From: Candidatus Caldatribacterium sp.
GTDB taxonomy: Bacteria > Atribacterota > Atribacteria > Atribacterales > Caldatribacteriaceae
Assembly: GCA_025060675.1 (NCBI GenBank)
Contig: JANXBI010000033.1
Coordinates: forward strand, 1-31,431
DNA length: 31,431 nt
Reading direction: 5' to 3'
Part shown: positions 23,300 through 30,962 of the stretch, one piece after another
How the letters are laid out: each line of letters starts with the position of its first letter
How positions within the stretch are numbered: position 1 is the first letter of the stretch
Program-made: the position numbers and the translations under genes
Notes under the pieces: model-generated
What the model was told of the DNA's origin: nothing
What the model saw: the letters and a program-made list of their open reading frames with translations, nothing else
The model's database searches: none

Positions 23300-24496
23300 G
23301 TGAAGGTCGTACAGGAACGGATGGTCATGGGTCTCAATGGGAATGCGGCAGCGGCGCATGCTATGCGTCAGATTGCTCCGCATGTTGTTGCAGCCTACCC
23401 TATCACTCCCCAGACGGATTGTGTAGAACGGTTCGCGGAATTCGTAAGTGAAGGCCTTGTGGATACCGAGTTCGTGACGGTTGAGAGTGAGCACAGCGCC
23501 ATGAGCGCTTGTATCGGTGCTGCTGCTGCTGGTGGACGGGTTATGACGGCCACGTCCTCCCAAGGTCTTGCCCTGATGTGGGAGATGCTCTATATCGCTG
23601 CGAGCATGCGCTTGCCCATTGTTATGATGGTAGTCAATCGGGCGCTCTCTGGGAACATCAACATCCACTGTGATCACTCTGACACCATGGGGGCGCGAGA
23701 CGCAGGATGGATTCAGCTTTTTTCTGAAAACGCCCAGGAAGTTTACGACAATATGGTTCAGGCAGTCCGCATTGCGGAGGATATGCGAGTCAGGCTTCCA
23801 GTTATGGTAACACAGGATGGATTCATTATAAGCCATGCGGTTGAGCGTGTGGAACTTCTCGGAGACGAGGAAGTTAAAGCCTTCGTTGGTCCGCATCGAC
23901 CTCTCTATCCGCTTCTTGACGTGAAACACCCTGTAACCTATGGGCCGCTCGACCTTTTCGATTACTACTTCGAACACAAGCGCTCGCAGATTGAGGCTAT
24001 CGATAATTGCCTTCCAGTCATTGAGGAAGTCGGCCGGGAGTTCGGAAAACTCTCCGGGAGGTTCTATGGCCTTCTTGAGGAATACCGCCTTGCCGATGCG
24101 GAGTATGCGGTGGTTGCTCTTGGCTCAACTTGTGGGACGGCAAAAGAGGCAGTGGATCGGCTTCGAGATCGCGGGAAGAAAGTGGGCCTCTTGAAGATTC
24201 GTTGCTTCCGCCCATTCCCGAAAGACCAAATTATTCGAGTGCTTGCTCCCCTCAAGGGTGTTGCGGTACTTGATCGTTCTGTGACCCCTGGAGGGTTTGG
24301 AGGACCAGTGTTTACCGAGATTCGTTCAGCTCTTTATGATATCTCGCCTCGCCCACTCATTATCGACTTCTACTATGGTCTTGGTGGACGGGACATCTAT
24401 GTTGAGGATATTGAGAAAGCCTTTGCCCGTATCGAGAACGTTGTTCGGGTGGGGCAAGTGGACAAGCACATTGATTACCTCGGCCTGAGAGAGTAG
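23300..24496 (+). CDS. porA: 2-oxoacid:ferredoxin oxidoreductase alpha subunit
   Basis: This 398-residue protein has the alpha-subunit signatures 'GLNGNAAAAHAMRQIAPHVVAAYPITPQTD', seen as an N-terminal run, then 'VESEHSAMSACIGAAAAGGRVMTATSSQGLALMWE' and 'DHSDTMGARDAGWIQLF' (quoted by parts of one conserved domain). The middle and C-terminal parts contain 'VVALGSTCGTAKEAVDRLRD' and 'LDRSVTPGGFGGPVFTEI', as in the transketolase-like C-terminal domain. It binds the substrate and part of the thiamine site together with the beta subunit. GTG start with GGAAGGGAG upstream; 18 bases follow porD. Confidence 0.94.
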   Translation: MKVVQERMVMGLNGNAAAAHAMRQIAPHVVAAYPITPQTDCVERFAEFVSEGLVDTEFVTVESEHSAMSACIGAAAAGGRVMTATSSQGLALMWEMLYIAASMRLPIVMMVVNRALSGNINIHCDHSDTMGARDAGWIQLFSENAQEVYDNMVQAVRIAEDMRVRLPVMVTQDGFIISHAVERVELLGDEEVKAFVGPHRPLYPLLDVKHPVTYGPLDLFDYYFEHKRSQIEAIDNCLPVIEEVGREFGKLSGRFYGLLEEYRLADAEYAVVALGSTCGTAKEAVDRLRDRGKKVGLLKIRCFRPFPKDQIIRVLAPLKGVAVLDRSVTPGGFGGPVFTEIRSALYDISPRPLIIDFYYGLGGRDIYVEDIEKAFARIENVVRVGQVDKHIDYLGLRE

Positions 24497-24511
24497 GGGA
24501 GGGACAAGACA

Positions 24512-25435
24512 ATGCCAACTCTGAAAGAGCTGGCCAAGCGGCCAGAACGACTCACCCCAGGACACAGGCTCTGTGCCGGTTGTGGAGCACCTATTGCCAT
24601 ACGTCTCATCCTTGCCGCAGCGGATAAGCCTGTTGTTGCAGCCAGTGCGACGGGGTGCCTTGAGGTGTCAACCTCTGTTTTCCCGTATACTGCTTGGAAT
24701 ATTCCTTGGATTCACAGCGCGTTTGAGAATGTCGCCGCTACCATCGCGGGTGTGGAGAGCGCGTATCGGGCAAAGCGCAGGAGAGGTGAAATCGATGAAG
24801 AAATATACTTTGTCGCCTTTGGAGGAGATGGAGGTTCTTATGACATTGGTCTCCAGGCGCTTTCTGGCGCTCTCGAGCGAGGGCATCGCTTTCTTTACGT
24901 CTGTTACAACAACGAGGCATACATGAATACTGGCATTCAGCGTTCCAGTGCAACGCCCCTCGGAGCCTGGACAACGACGAGTCCAGTTGGGAAGGTGCTT
25001 CCTGGGAAGACTCAATGGCGGAAAAACCTCACCGAGATCGTTGCCGCTCATGGTATTCCCTACGTTGCGCAATCAGTAGCCTCTAACTGGCGGGATCTCG
25101 TCACGAAAGCGGAAAAAGCTTTCCATACGGATGGACCATCCTTCATCAACGTTCTTGCTTCCTGTAACCGTGGCTGGCGCCATGAACCCTCGGAAACTCT
25201 GAAGATTATGCAGCTTGCTGTGGATTGTTGTATTTGGCCGCTGTACGAAGTAGAGAACGGTGTGTATCGCCTCACGTATAAACCAAAGGAGAAAAAGCCA
25301 GTTGAGGAGTGGCTCCGAGTTCAGGGGCGTTTTCGTCACCTCCTTGCCCCGGAGAATCGCCATCTCGTTGAAGCCTTCCAACGTTACGTAGACGAAGAAT
25401 GGGAAAGACTCCTTAAAAAGTGCGGCGAAGCGTAA
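24512..25435 (+). CDS. porB: 2-oxoacid:ferredoxin oxidoreductase beta subunit (thiamine-diphosphate binding)
   Basis: The 307-residue protein starts 'LTPGHRLCAGCGAPIAIRL' and carries cluster cysteines (C21, C24, further Cys in 'SATGCLEVS' and 'LASCNRGW'), as in PorB proteins that bind a [4Fe-4S] cluster. The thiamine diphosphate motif is clear: 'AFGGDGGSYDIGLQALSGAL' followed by 'YVCYNNEAYMNTG'. It completes the porCDAB set. GGGGAGGG precedes the ATG, and a strong terminator follows the stop at once. Pyruvate is the most likely substrate given the gene order, with branched-chain 2-oxoacids as an alternative. Confidence 0.95.
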   Translation: MPTLKELAKRPERLTPGHRLCAGCGAPIAIRLILAAADKPVVAASATGCLEVSTSVFPYTAWNIPWIHSAFENVAATIAGVESAYRAKRRRGEIDEEIYFVAFGGDGGSYDIGLQALSGALERGHRFLYVCYNNEAYMNTGIQRSSATPLGAWTTTSPVGKVLPGKTQWRKNLTEIVAAHGIPYVAQSVASNWRDLVTKAEKAFHTDGPSFINVLASCNRGWRHEPSETLKIMQLAVDCCIWPLYEVENGVYRLTYKPKEKKPVEEWLRVQGRFRHLLAPENRHLVEAFQRYVDEEWERLLKKCGEA

Positions 25436-25470
25436 ACGCCACAGGGGCAAGACGCCCCTGTGGCGTTTTT
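25436..25470 (+). terminator. Strong rho-independent terminator after porB
   Basis: A perfect 13-base stem (25436-25448 with 25454-25466) encloses a five-base loop, followed by five T residues (25466-25470). It begins on the base after the porB stop. It closes the dnaX-porB unit. Confidence 0.95.
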
Positions 25471-25711
25471 GGTTTAAGGTCAGAAAGAGCATTGGGACAG
25501 TGTGTGGCTTTTGTGGAGCGTGTCACTGCACTAGCTTCTTGGCAAAGGTAAGGATTTGATAAGGTCTAAGTTCTTTTACCCCTTGAGGACTACAGGGGCA
25601 TTAAACGACTGTCTTTGTCAAGGGTAATCCAAACGGCAGCAAAAGCGTGTTTTTCTTTTTGAAATTCCCCTCTCATAACTGCGCCTCTATAAGTGCAGTA
25701 GAAGTGGATTC
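25471..25711. other. Non-coding spacer between porB and the sugar transporter promoter
   Basis: About 240 bases with no supported gene on either strand. Short inverted repeats are visible, for example CCCCT near 25579 with AGGGG near 25594, and a T-rich stretch at about 25648-25661. No riboswitch or known RNA fold is recognised. Confidence 0.5.
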
Positions 25712-25740
25712 TTGACAGAACGTGGGAATTGCATTATAAT
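25712..25740 (+). promoter_or_regulatory. Consensus promoter of the sugar ABC transporter operon
   Basis: TTGACA (25712-25717), an exact 17-base spacer and TATAAT (25735-25740): perfect match to the sigma-70 consensus. Such a strong promoter is usually held under repression, which agrees with the LacI-type operator that overlaps its end. Confidence 0.92.
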
Positions 25741-25753
25741 GACATCGGTGACA
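25740..25753. promoter_or_regulatory. LacI-family operator candidate at the transporter promoter
   Basis: TGACATCGGTGACA is a pseudo-palindrome of the form TGnCAnCGnTGnCA, centred on CG as in LacI/PurR-family operators. It starts at the last base of the -10 hexamer and covers the expected start site. The same 14 bases recur at 27675-27688. The lacI-type gene at 28943 encodes the obvious candidate repressor. Confidence 0.6.
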
Positions 25754-25772
25754 TTGAAGGGTGCGCATTGTC

Positions 25773-26666
25773 ATGTCGGCACAAGGAAGGGGAAAATTGG
25801 CGTTCCGTTTTATCTTGCCAGCGCTCATTTGTATGCTTTGTGTCCACATTATCCCTATTCTTCTGGGAGCTTACCTCGCGTTTATCGACCTTGATATCTA
25901 CACTGTTACCCAATGGATACGAGCTCCCTTTGTAGGTTTGAAGAATTTTGCTGATGTCTTCTCTCTGAGAACTGATATTGGCGTGCGATACCTTCGCTCC
26001 ATATGGAATGTCGTGTATTTTGGGCTTGTCACTATTCCAGCAGGATATGTCATCGGTCTCCTTGTTGCTCTCCTCCTGAATCGGCGATTCTTTGGCCGGA
26101 CATTGGTTCGAGGACTCATTCTCCTTCCCTACATTACGCCGGATTCGGTGGCATACAACGTCTGGCGTTTCATTTTTCAGGCCCGCATCGGCATCGTGAA
26201 CAAGTATCTCCTTGCTCTTGGCCTTATTCAGGAACCGATTCTTTGGCTTGTGGGAGACCGGGCGATTTACGCGGTGATGGTGGCAAGTATCTGGAAGGGA
26301 TGGCCTTTTGCCTGTCTCGTTCTCCTTGCAGGACTCCAGAACATTCCTCAGGAACTCTACGAAGCGGCGCGGATTGACGGGGCTTCTCCTTTTGCGCTTT
26401 TTCGGTTCATAACTTTCCCTATGCTTCGTCCGGTGAGTGCCACGCTCCTTCTGCTTTCTGCCATTTGGAACTTTCACGCGTTTAATCAGTTTTACATTCT
26501 CCTTGGAACCGATCCGGGCAAGGCTCATGTCCCCTCAACCTTCATTCTCCAGGAAGCGTTTACGAATCTTCACCTGAGCAAAGGTGCGGCAATGTCAGTC
26601 TTTTTGAGCCTAGTGGTATTCCTTATGACTGTGGCGATGCTTCGTCTCCGGAGGAGGGAAGGATGA
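25773..26666 (+). CDS. Carbohydrate ABC transporter permease (MalF/UgpA-like)
   Basis: The 297-residue protein has six hydrophobic segments and the EAA loop 'YEAARIDGASPFALFRFITFP' (residues ~207-227) that contacts the ATPase. The first segment 'FILPALICMLCVHIIPILLG' and the following 'GLKNFADVFS' are typical of sugar permeases of the CUT1 family. I prefer ATG 25773; a GTG at 25761 directly abuts the GAAGG ribosome site, leaving no spacing. Transcription from the consensus promoter gives a leader of roughly 26 bases. The second permease gene overlaps the stop by four bases. The sugar cannot be read from the sequence. Confidence 0.92.
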   Translation: MSAQGRGKLAFRFILPALICMLCVHIIPILLGAYLAFIDLDIYTVTQWIRAPFVGLKNFADVFSLRTDIGVRYLRSIWNVVYFGLVTIPAGYVIGLLVALLLNRRFFGRTLVRGLILLPYITPDSVAYNVWRFIFQARIGIVNKYLLALGLIQEPILWLVGDRAIYAVMVASIWKGWPFACLVLLAGLQNIPQELYEAARIDGASPFALFRFITFPMLRPVSATLLLLSAIWNFHAFNQFYILLGTDPGKAHVPSTFILQEAFTNLHLSKGAAMSVFLSLVVFLMTVAMLRLRRREG

Positions 26667-27541
26667 AAAAGAAAGATGTTCGAGCGGTTCTGGGAAAGAT
26701 TCTCTTCGTCATCGCTCTCTTTGTAGTTCTCGCAGGTGTTCTTGTTCCCTACTTTTGGATGGTTTCTGGTTCTTTTAAGACAACCCTTGAGATTCAGTCG
26801 GCTGATGTTCTGCGGCCAGAACTTTCCCCTCGCTGGATCCCAAGGAAGTTTACCTGGGAGAACTATCTTCGGGTGAATCGAACGGTACGAATGCTTGATT
26901 ACTTCAGGAATAGCCTCATCATCAGTGTGGGAACGATGCTCCTCTCTGTTGGGATAAGCCTTTTTGCCGCTTACGCCCTTTCTCGCTTTACCTTCCGTTG
27001 GAAAAACGTGTATACTCTTGTGACTCTCTCCACGCAGATGTTCCCAGGCATCTCTTTCCTGATCCCTTACTTTATGATGTTCGTGCTTGTGAGATACTAC
27101 TTGAAGATTCCCATGCAGAATACATACTGGGGCATGATTTTCACCTATACGTCCTTCGCCCTACCTTTTTCTATCCTCATGCTTCGAAATTTCCTCGATT
27201 CCATACCTCAGGAAATCGATGAGCAAGCGCAAATTGACGGGTGCACTCCGGCAGGAGCGCTGTGGCGGATTGTCCTTCCCCTTGCCAAACCTGGCATTGC
27301 AGCGGTGGGAATCTACTCTTTTATCATGGCTTGGAATGAGGTGCTTTTCGCAACCGTCCTCACAGGCAGGGAAACAAAAACAGTAGCTTTGGGCCTTCTC
27401 GAATACATTACAGCACAACAGGCTCGCTGGGCGGGGATGATGGCAGCATGTATCATTGTTTCCCTTCCGGTTCTTGTGCTCTTTAGCCTCATGCAACGGT
27501 ACATTATCGAAGGTTTGGTTGCTGGAGCAACCAAAGGATAA
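26663..27541 (+). CDS. Carbohydrate ABC transporter permease (MalG/UgpE-like)
   Basis: The 292-residue protein has six transmembrane segments and the EAA loop 'DEQAQIDGCTPAGALWRIV' with 'LPLAKPGIAAVGIYSFIMAW' following it. The N-terminal periplasmic-loop start 'FWMVSGSFKT' is typical of the MalG group. It pairs with the upstream permease. Its ATG overlaps the upstream stop (ATGA). No ATP-binding subunit gene follows, so a shared MalK/MsmK-type ATPase from elsewhere is probably used. Confidence 0.92.
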   Translation: MKKKDVRAVLGKILFVIALFVVLAGVLVPYFWMVSGSFKTTLEIQSADVLRPELSPRWIPRKFTWENYLRVNRTVRMLDYFRNSLIISVGTMLLSVGISLFAAYALSRFTFRWKNVYTLVTLSTQMFPGISFLIPYFMMFVLVRYYLKIPMQNTYWGMIFTYTSFALPFSILMLRNFLDSIPQEIDEQAQIDGCTPAGALWRIVLPLAKPGIAAVGIYSFIMAWNEVLFATVLTGRETKTVALGLLEYITAQQARWAGMMAACIIVSLPVLVLFSLMQRYIIEGLVAGATKG

Positions 27542-27625
27542 GAGGGGGTGAGAAGGAGAAAGGATGCTCCGCAGTATGAAGGATAGGCATGTATCCACGA
27601 CAATAAGAGAAAGGAGGGACCTATT

Positions 27626-28888
27626 GTGCGGTGGTCGTGGATTCTTGGAGTTGGTGTTATTGTTGTGGCACTTTTGACATCGGTGACAGCAATTGCCCAG
27701 AAGTCCATCACTTTTTGGCTCATGCCTAATGCTCCAGATGAGACGCATGTTCCTTGGCTTGAGGAGAAGGCAAAGGAATTTGAGGCTCGGACTGGCTACA
27801 AAGTGAACTTCGAAATCATCGGTTGGGGAGAAGCATGGCAGAAAATCTCTGTCGCCCTCGCATCCCAAACTGGACCAGATGTTTTCCAAGTCGGAACCAC
27901 TTGGAATCCCCAATTTGCTGCGACTGGTGGTCTTGAAAAGATTGACCTTGCAGAGTTTGGCGGAAGCGAGGCTTTTATGAACGCAAACTTCATTTCCACA
28001 ACCTACAAGGGAGAAAGCTATGGTGTGCCTTGGTTTGCCGAAACCCGTTGCCTTTTCTACAATACGGATATGTTTGCGCAAGCGGGCGTGCAACCTCCAG
28101 CAACGTACGATGAACTCAAAGCTGTTGGGAAGAAGATTGTGGAAAAGTTTGGAGAAGGCTCGGCCATCGCCATTGCTGGGACGAACGCTTGGGACCTTCT
28201 GCACAACTGGGCAATTATCCTTTGGGCCTATGGTGGCGATCTCTTGACGCCAGATAACAAGCAGGCAGCGTTTAACAGCGAGGCTGGGATTACAGCTATG
28301 AAGTGGTATGCAAGTCTCATCCTCGATGGTCTTGCTGCCAAAGCCTGTGCTGAATACAATCAGCCTCAGGCTGATGCAGCGTTCATTAACGGGAACGTAG
28401 CCATGTGCTTCATGGGTCCTTGGAACATTGCAGGTATCGAGCAAGAAAACCCCAACCTTCCTTACAATGTCGTAGAGCCTCCAGCTGGTCCGGTGAAGCG
28501 AGCGTCTTTCTCTGGAGGTAGCAATCTCGTGGTTCTCAAGGGGAGTCCGAACAAAGACATTGCTAAGGAATGGATTAAGTTCCTCCTTGAAAAGGACAAC
28601 CTTGTGGACTATACGAGGAACCTGTCTCATATGCTCCCAGCCAAACTCGAAGCCTTTGAAGACCCATACTACGACACTGGGGTGTGGCAGGTCTTTAAGA
28701 AGACTCTAAGCTACGCGACTGCTTACCCACCTCTTGCAGTCTGGGGTGATATTGAGAATGCTGTGGTACGGGAGTTTCGAAACATTCTTACCGCAGTGGC
28801 TAGTGGTCATTACTCTGAAGAAACGGTAAAACTCTATCTTGATAAAGCGGCAGAGCAGGTGAATGAAGCACTCGCCAAGGAACGCTAA
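27626..28888 (+). CDS. Extracellular sugar-binding protein of the ABC transporter (family 1)
   Basis: The 420-residue protein has a signal peptide ('ILGVGVIVVALLTSVTAIAQ') with a likely signal-peptidase I site after 'AIA'. No lipobox Cys is present, so it is not an obvious lipoprotein. The mature part shows solute-binding family 1 features: 'FEARTGYKVNFEII', 'SQTGPDVFQVGTTWNPQFA', 'YGVPWFAETRCLFYNTDMF', 'WAYGGDLLTPDNKQAAFNS' and 'MCFMGPWNIAGI'. GTG start with AAGGAGGG eight bases upstream. It is the last gene of the operon, which is unusual because the binding protein often comes first. The 84-base gap before it contains a small hairpin (GGATA/TATCC) that could affect mRNA processing. Ligand unknown. 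Confidence 0.92.
   Translation: MRWSWILGVGVIVVALLTSVTAIAQKSITFWLMPNAPDETHVPWLEEKAKEFEARTGYKVNFEIIGWGEAWQKISVALASQTGPDVFQVGTTWNPQFAATGGLEKIDLAEFGGSEAFMNANFISTTYKGESYGVPWFAETRCLFYNTDMFAQAGVQPPATYDELKAVGKKIVEKFGEGSAIAIAGTNAWDLLHNWAIILWAYGGDLLTPDNKQAAFNSEAGITAMKWYASLILDGLAAKACAEYNQPQADAAFINGNVAMCFMGPWNIAGIEQENPNLPYNVVEPPAGPVKRASFSGGSNLVVLKGSPNKDIAKEWIKFLLEKDNLVDYTRNLSHMLPAKLEAFEDPYYDTGVWQVFKKTLSYATAYPPLAVWGDIENAVVREFRNILTAVASGHYSEETVKLYLDKAAEQVNEALAKER
27675..27688. promoter_or_regulatory. Second copy of the 14-base LacI-like operator, inside the binding-protein gene
   Basis: TGACATCGGTGACA is identical to 25740-25753 and lies in the signal-peptide codons of the binding-protein gene, about 1.9 kb downstream. 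It could be an auxiliary operator for DNA looping or a roadblock. Coincidence within coding sequence is possible. Confidence 0.4.
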
Positions 28889-28920
28889 AAACCAGGGGGC
28901 GAAAAGCCCCCTGGTTTTTA
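28886..28920. terminator. Terminator after the binding-protein gene, symmetric
   Basis: A perfect 15-base stem (28886-28900 with 28906-28920) encloses the loop GAAAA. An A-run on the left and a T-run on the right make it able to work in both directions. It starts at the stop codon of the binding protein and separates the transporter operon from the lacI-type gene. Confidence 0.93.
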
Positions 28921-28942
28921 GTAGAAGAGAGGGTGAAGTACA

Positions 28943-29953
28943 TTGGCGACACTGTATGATGTAGCGAAACTTGCTGGAGTTTCACCTAAAACGGTTTCTC
29001 GTGTGCTTAACGAGAGTCATCTTGTTTCAGAGGAAACAAGAAGGAAGGTCTGGGAAGCCATTCAAAAGCTTGATTATCATCCCAATGTAATGGCTTCATC
29101 GCTTAAAAAGAAGCGCTCCAATAACATTGGTTTTGTTGTTCCTTACGGTTCTGATTTTGTCTTTCACGACCTTAACATGATGGAGCAGCTCCGGGGTGTC
29201 CACGATGCGGTAACCCAGGAAGGGTACAACCTCCTCGTTTCAGTACCCTTGAGCAAGAAGGATTCTCACCAAGAGGCTATGCGTCTTTTGAAAAAGCGGA
29301 ATGTTGACGGGGTTATCCTATATCCTTCAGCAGGCATCGATCCTATTATTGCGGAATTTAACGCCAAGTCCCTTCGTTATGTGACTCTCGGAACCTACTC
29401 AGAACATCAAGAGACGAATTTTGTGGAGATTAACGTTTTTCCTGGAGCATACCTTGCGACGCAATTTCTCCTCGCTAGGGGACACCGATGCATTGGTCTT
29501 GTCACGAGACCTAAGAGTTTTTTTAGCTATCCCAAGGAAGACCTTTACGTCCAGGGATACCGAAAGGCTCTCCGTGAAGCAGGGATTGAGTTTTCTCCAG
29601 AGCTTGTACGGGAGGGAGACTTTACTTTTGAGGGAGGATACAGAGAGTGTCTTTTTCTGAAAAAGAAGTATCCCGAGATCACTGCGATTATTTGTGCCAG
29701 CGATCCTATGGCTTACGGGGCCATTCGTGCCCTTGAGTCGCTCGACCTCCGAGTGGGGAAAGACGTTGAGGTGATAGCTGGTGATAACCTACCGCTCACC
29801 CAAAAGCTTTTCCCCTCGCTTTCGGCTATCGTGAATCCTTCGTACGAACAGGGCCGCCAGGCCGCGAGAATGCTTATTACCATCATACAGAACGGACAAG
29901 ACGTTCCTGGAGTTTTCCTCGAGGCAGGGTTTATAGCTCGGGGATCGTTGTAG
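28943..29953 (+). CDS. LacI-family transcriptional regulator
   Basis: This 336-residue repressor has an N-terminal helix-turn-helix and hinge ('TLYDVAKLAGVSPKTVSRVLN', then 'LDYHPNVMASSLKKKRSNNIGFVVP', quoted as adjoining parts) and a periplasmic-binding-protein-like sensor domain ('AYLATQFLLARGHRCIGLVT', 'ITAIICASDPMAYGAIRAL', 'NPSYEQGRQAARMLI'). The start is TTG with AGAGGGTGA about six bases upstream. It lies just downstream of the sugar transporter operon on the same strand and probably regulates it through the TGnCAnCGnTGnCA sites. The ligand is unknown, presumably the imported sugar or a derivative. No promoter is obvious in the 22-base gap after the terminator; read-through may contribute. 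Confidence 0.94.
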   Translation: MATLYDVAKLAGVSPKTVSRVLNESHLVSEETRRKVWEAIQKLDYHPNVMASSLKKKRSNNIGFVVPYGSDFVFHDLNMMEQLRGVHDAVTQEGYNLLVSVPLSKKDSHQEAMRLLKKRNVDGVILYPSAGIDPIIAEFNAKSLRYVTLGTYSEHQETNFVEINVFPGAYLATQFLLARGHRCIGLVTRPKSFFSYPKEDLYVQGYRKALREAGIEFSPELVREGDFTFEGGYRECLFLKKKYPEITAIICASDPMAYGAIRALESLDLRVGKDVEVIAGDNLPLTQKLFPSLSAIVNPSYEQGRQAARMLITIIQNGQDVPGVFLEAGFIARGSL

Positions 29954-30085
29954 GCTTACGTCCTTATCCTGAGATGCTTCCATTTCGAGGTTAAGATTGC
30001 ACGTTTGTTCTCCTTGTGTTGTTCAAGGTTCTGCTATTCCTAGAAAGCTTCCGGTAGACATACTTGAGGATTGCCTTGGCTTCTT

Positions 30086-30113
30086 TTGCTGTTTGTCGCG
30101 CCTAAGGTATAAT
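30086..30113 (+). promoter_or_regulatory. Promoter of the small metallopeptidase gene, apparently leaderless
   Basis: TTGCTG (30086-30091), a 16-base spacer and TATAAT (30108-30113). Only eight bases separate the -10 from the ATG at 30122, so the mRNA is expected to start at or beside the start codon, and no Shine-Dalgarno is present. The preceding 130 bases after the lacI-type gene show no other feature. Confidence 0.55.
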
Positions 30114-30121
30114 GGAACACA

Positions 30122-30475
30122 ATGAGCGATGAGGAAATCGTTGCCCTGGTTCTCGAGGAGGTTCTTGCTGAGCTTCCTGAGAGGCTTCGGAAAGCACTTA
30201 AGAACGTAGAATTTGTGATTCGGGATCTTGGTCCCTTGTGTCTTGGTCTCTACCACGGTGTTCCTTTCCCGAAAAAGGGGTCGCTTGGATATACTTTTGT
30301 TTTGCCTGACCAAATCATTGTTTCCCCAAGGAGTATTCGAAGAATTGCACCCTCGGATGAGGAATTTCGGGAAAAGGTAAGGGAGGTACTTTTGCACGAG
30401 ATAGGGCACTACTTTGGCTTTGGAGAGGAGGAGATACGACGTCTTTTGTGGTCTCAGGGAGAATGGGCTTGGTAG
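30122..30475 (+). CDS. Small zinc metallopeptidase-like protein (PF06262-type)
   Basis: The 117-residue protein ends with 'LLHEIGHYFGFGEEEIRRL', an HExxHxxGxxE zinc site characteristic of the short minimal-metallopeptidase family found across bacteria. The middle contains 'GLYHGVPFPKKGS' and 'PDQIIVSPRSIRRIA', also typical. It is cytoplasmic by its lack of signal or membrane segments. The family's substrate is unknown. The start ATG is preceded not by a Shine-Dalgarno but by a -10 hexamer eight bases upstream. No operon partner. Confidence 0.88.
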   Translation: MSDEEIVALVLEEVLAELPERLRKALKNVEFVIRDLGPLCLGLYHGVPFPKKGSLGYTFVLPDQIIVSPRSIRRIAPSDEEFREKVREVLLHEIGHYFGFGEEEIRRLLWSQGEWAW

Positions 30476-30699
30476 AGAGGGATGGTATTGGGGAAGATGT
30501 TCGAGGTATTGGCGGTCTGCATTACCTAATGCGCAGATAGGCAGGTCCTCAAAGAGGCAAGAAAAGTTGCTGGTGCAGCTAGCTCCATAGACACAGTCTT
30601 TGGTGTTTTCAGAAGGGTGACATCGTGGCGGATACATTTGAGGGGTTTTCGTGGTTGGGGGTTAAAGGCTTGAAGGTAGAAAAAGCTTTACCCCTTTGT
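30476..30699. other. Non-coding spacer before the ferredoxin gene
   Basis: About 220 bases with no supported gene. An imperfect hairpin is formed by the sequence at ~30657-30671 and ~30682-30694 (GGGGTTAAAGGCTT against AAGCTTTACCCC, with two bulges) just upstream of the -10 hexamer. It could terminate upstream transcription or affect the promoter; its role is unclear. Confidence 0.35.
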
Positions 30700-30705
30700 T
30701 ATAAT
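30700..30705 (+). promoter_or_regulatory. -10 hexamer for the ferredoxin gene
   Basis: A perfect TATAAT about 40 bases upstream of the ATG at 30746. The -35 is poor (TAGAAA at about 30678). A strong Shine-Dalgarno AAAGGAGGAGA follows in the leader. Confidence 0.4.
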
Positions 30706-30745
30706 GTCTCCTGGTTTGAACTCCATGCAAAGGAGGAGATACTTT

Positions 30746-30928
30746 ATGGCACTCCGGGTCGATGAAGAACTCTGCATCGGTTGTGAACTCTGTGTCCAAA
30801 TCTGTCCCGATGTTTTTGAGATGAACGCTAACGGAAAAAGTGTTGTCAAGAGTGGTGCGGATATCAACGCAAGCTGTGTTGATGAGGCTATCGACTCTTG
30901 CCCCACAAGTGCTATTATCAGGGAGTGA
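30746..30928 (+). CDS. Single [4Fe-4S] ferredoxin, 60 residues
   Basis: This protein resembles the small Thermotoga-type ferredoxin. C10, C13 and C16 plus C52 (in 'SCPTSAI') ligate one [4Fe-4S] cluster. C20 and C44 are at the positions that form a disulfide in the Thermotoga protein, so the second cluster is absent. It begins 'MALRVDEELCIGCELCVQIC' and contains 'PDVFEMNANGKSVVKSG'. It is a plausible electron carrier between the porCDAB enzyme and the HydABC hydrogenase. The ATG at 30746 is chosen because AAAGGAGGAGA lies about five bases upstream; an in-frame ATG at 30704 overlaps the -10 hexamer and cannot be the start of this transcript. Confidence 0.93.
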   Translation: MALRVDEELCIGCELCVQICPDVFEMNANGKSVVKSGADINASCVDEAIDSCPTSAIIRE

Positions 30929-30930
30929 GC

Positions 30931-30962
30931 GCAAGAAAATTCCTTCTCCTTCTTGCCTTTTT
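30931..30962 (+). terminator. Terminator after the ferredoxin gene
   Basis: GCAAGAA (30931-30937) pairs with TTCTTGC (30950-30956) around a 12-base loop, followed by CTTTTT. It shares bases with the -35 of the next promoter. The stem is only seven base pairs with a long loop, so termination may be modest. Confidence 0.5.
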
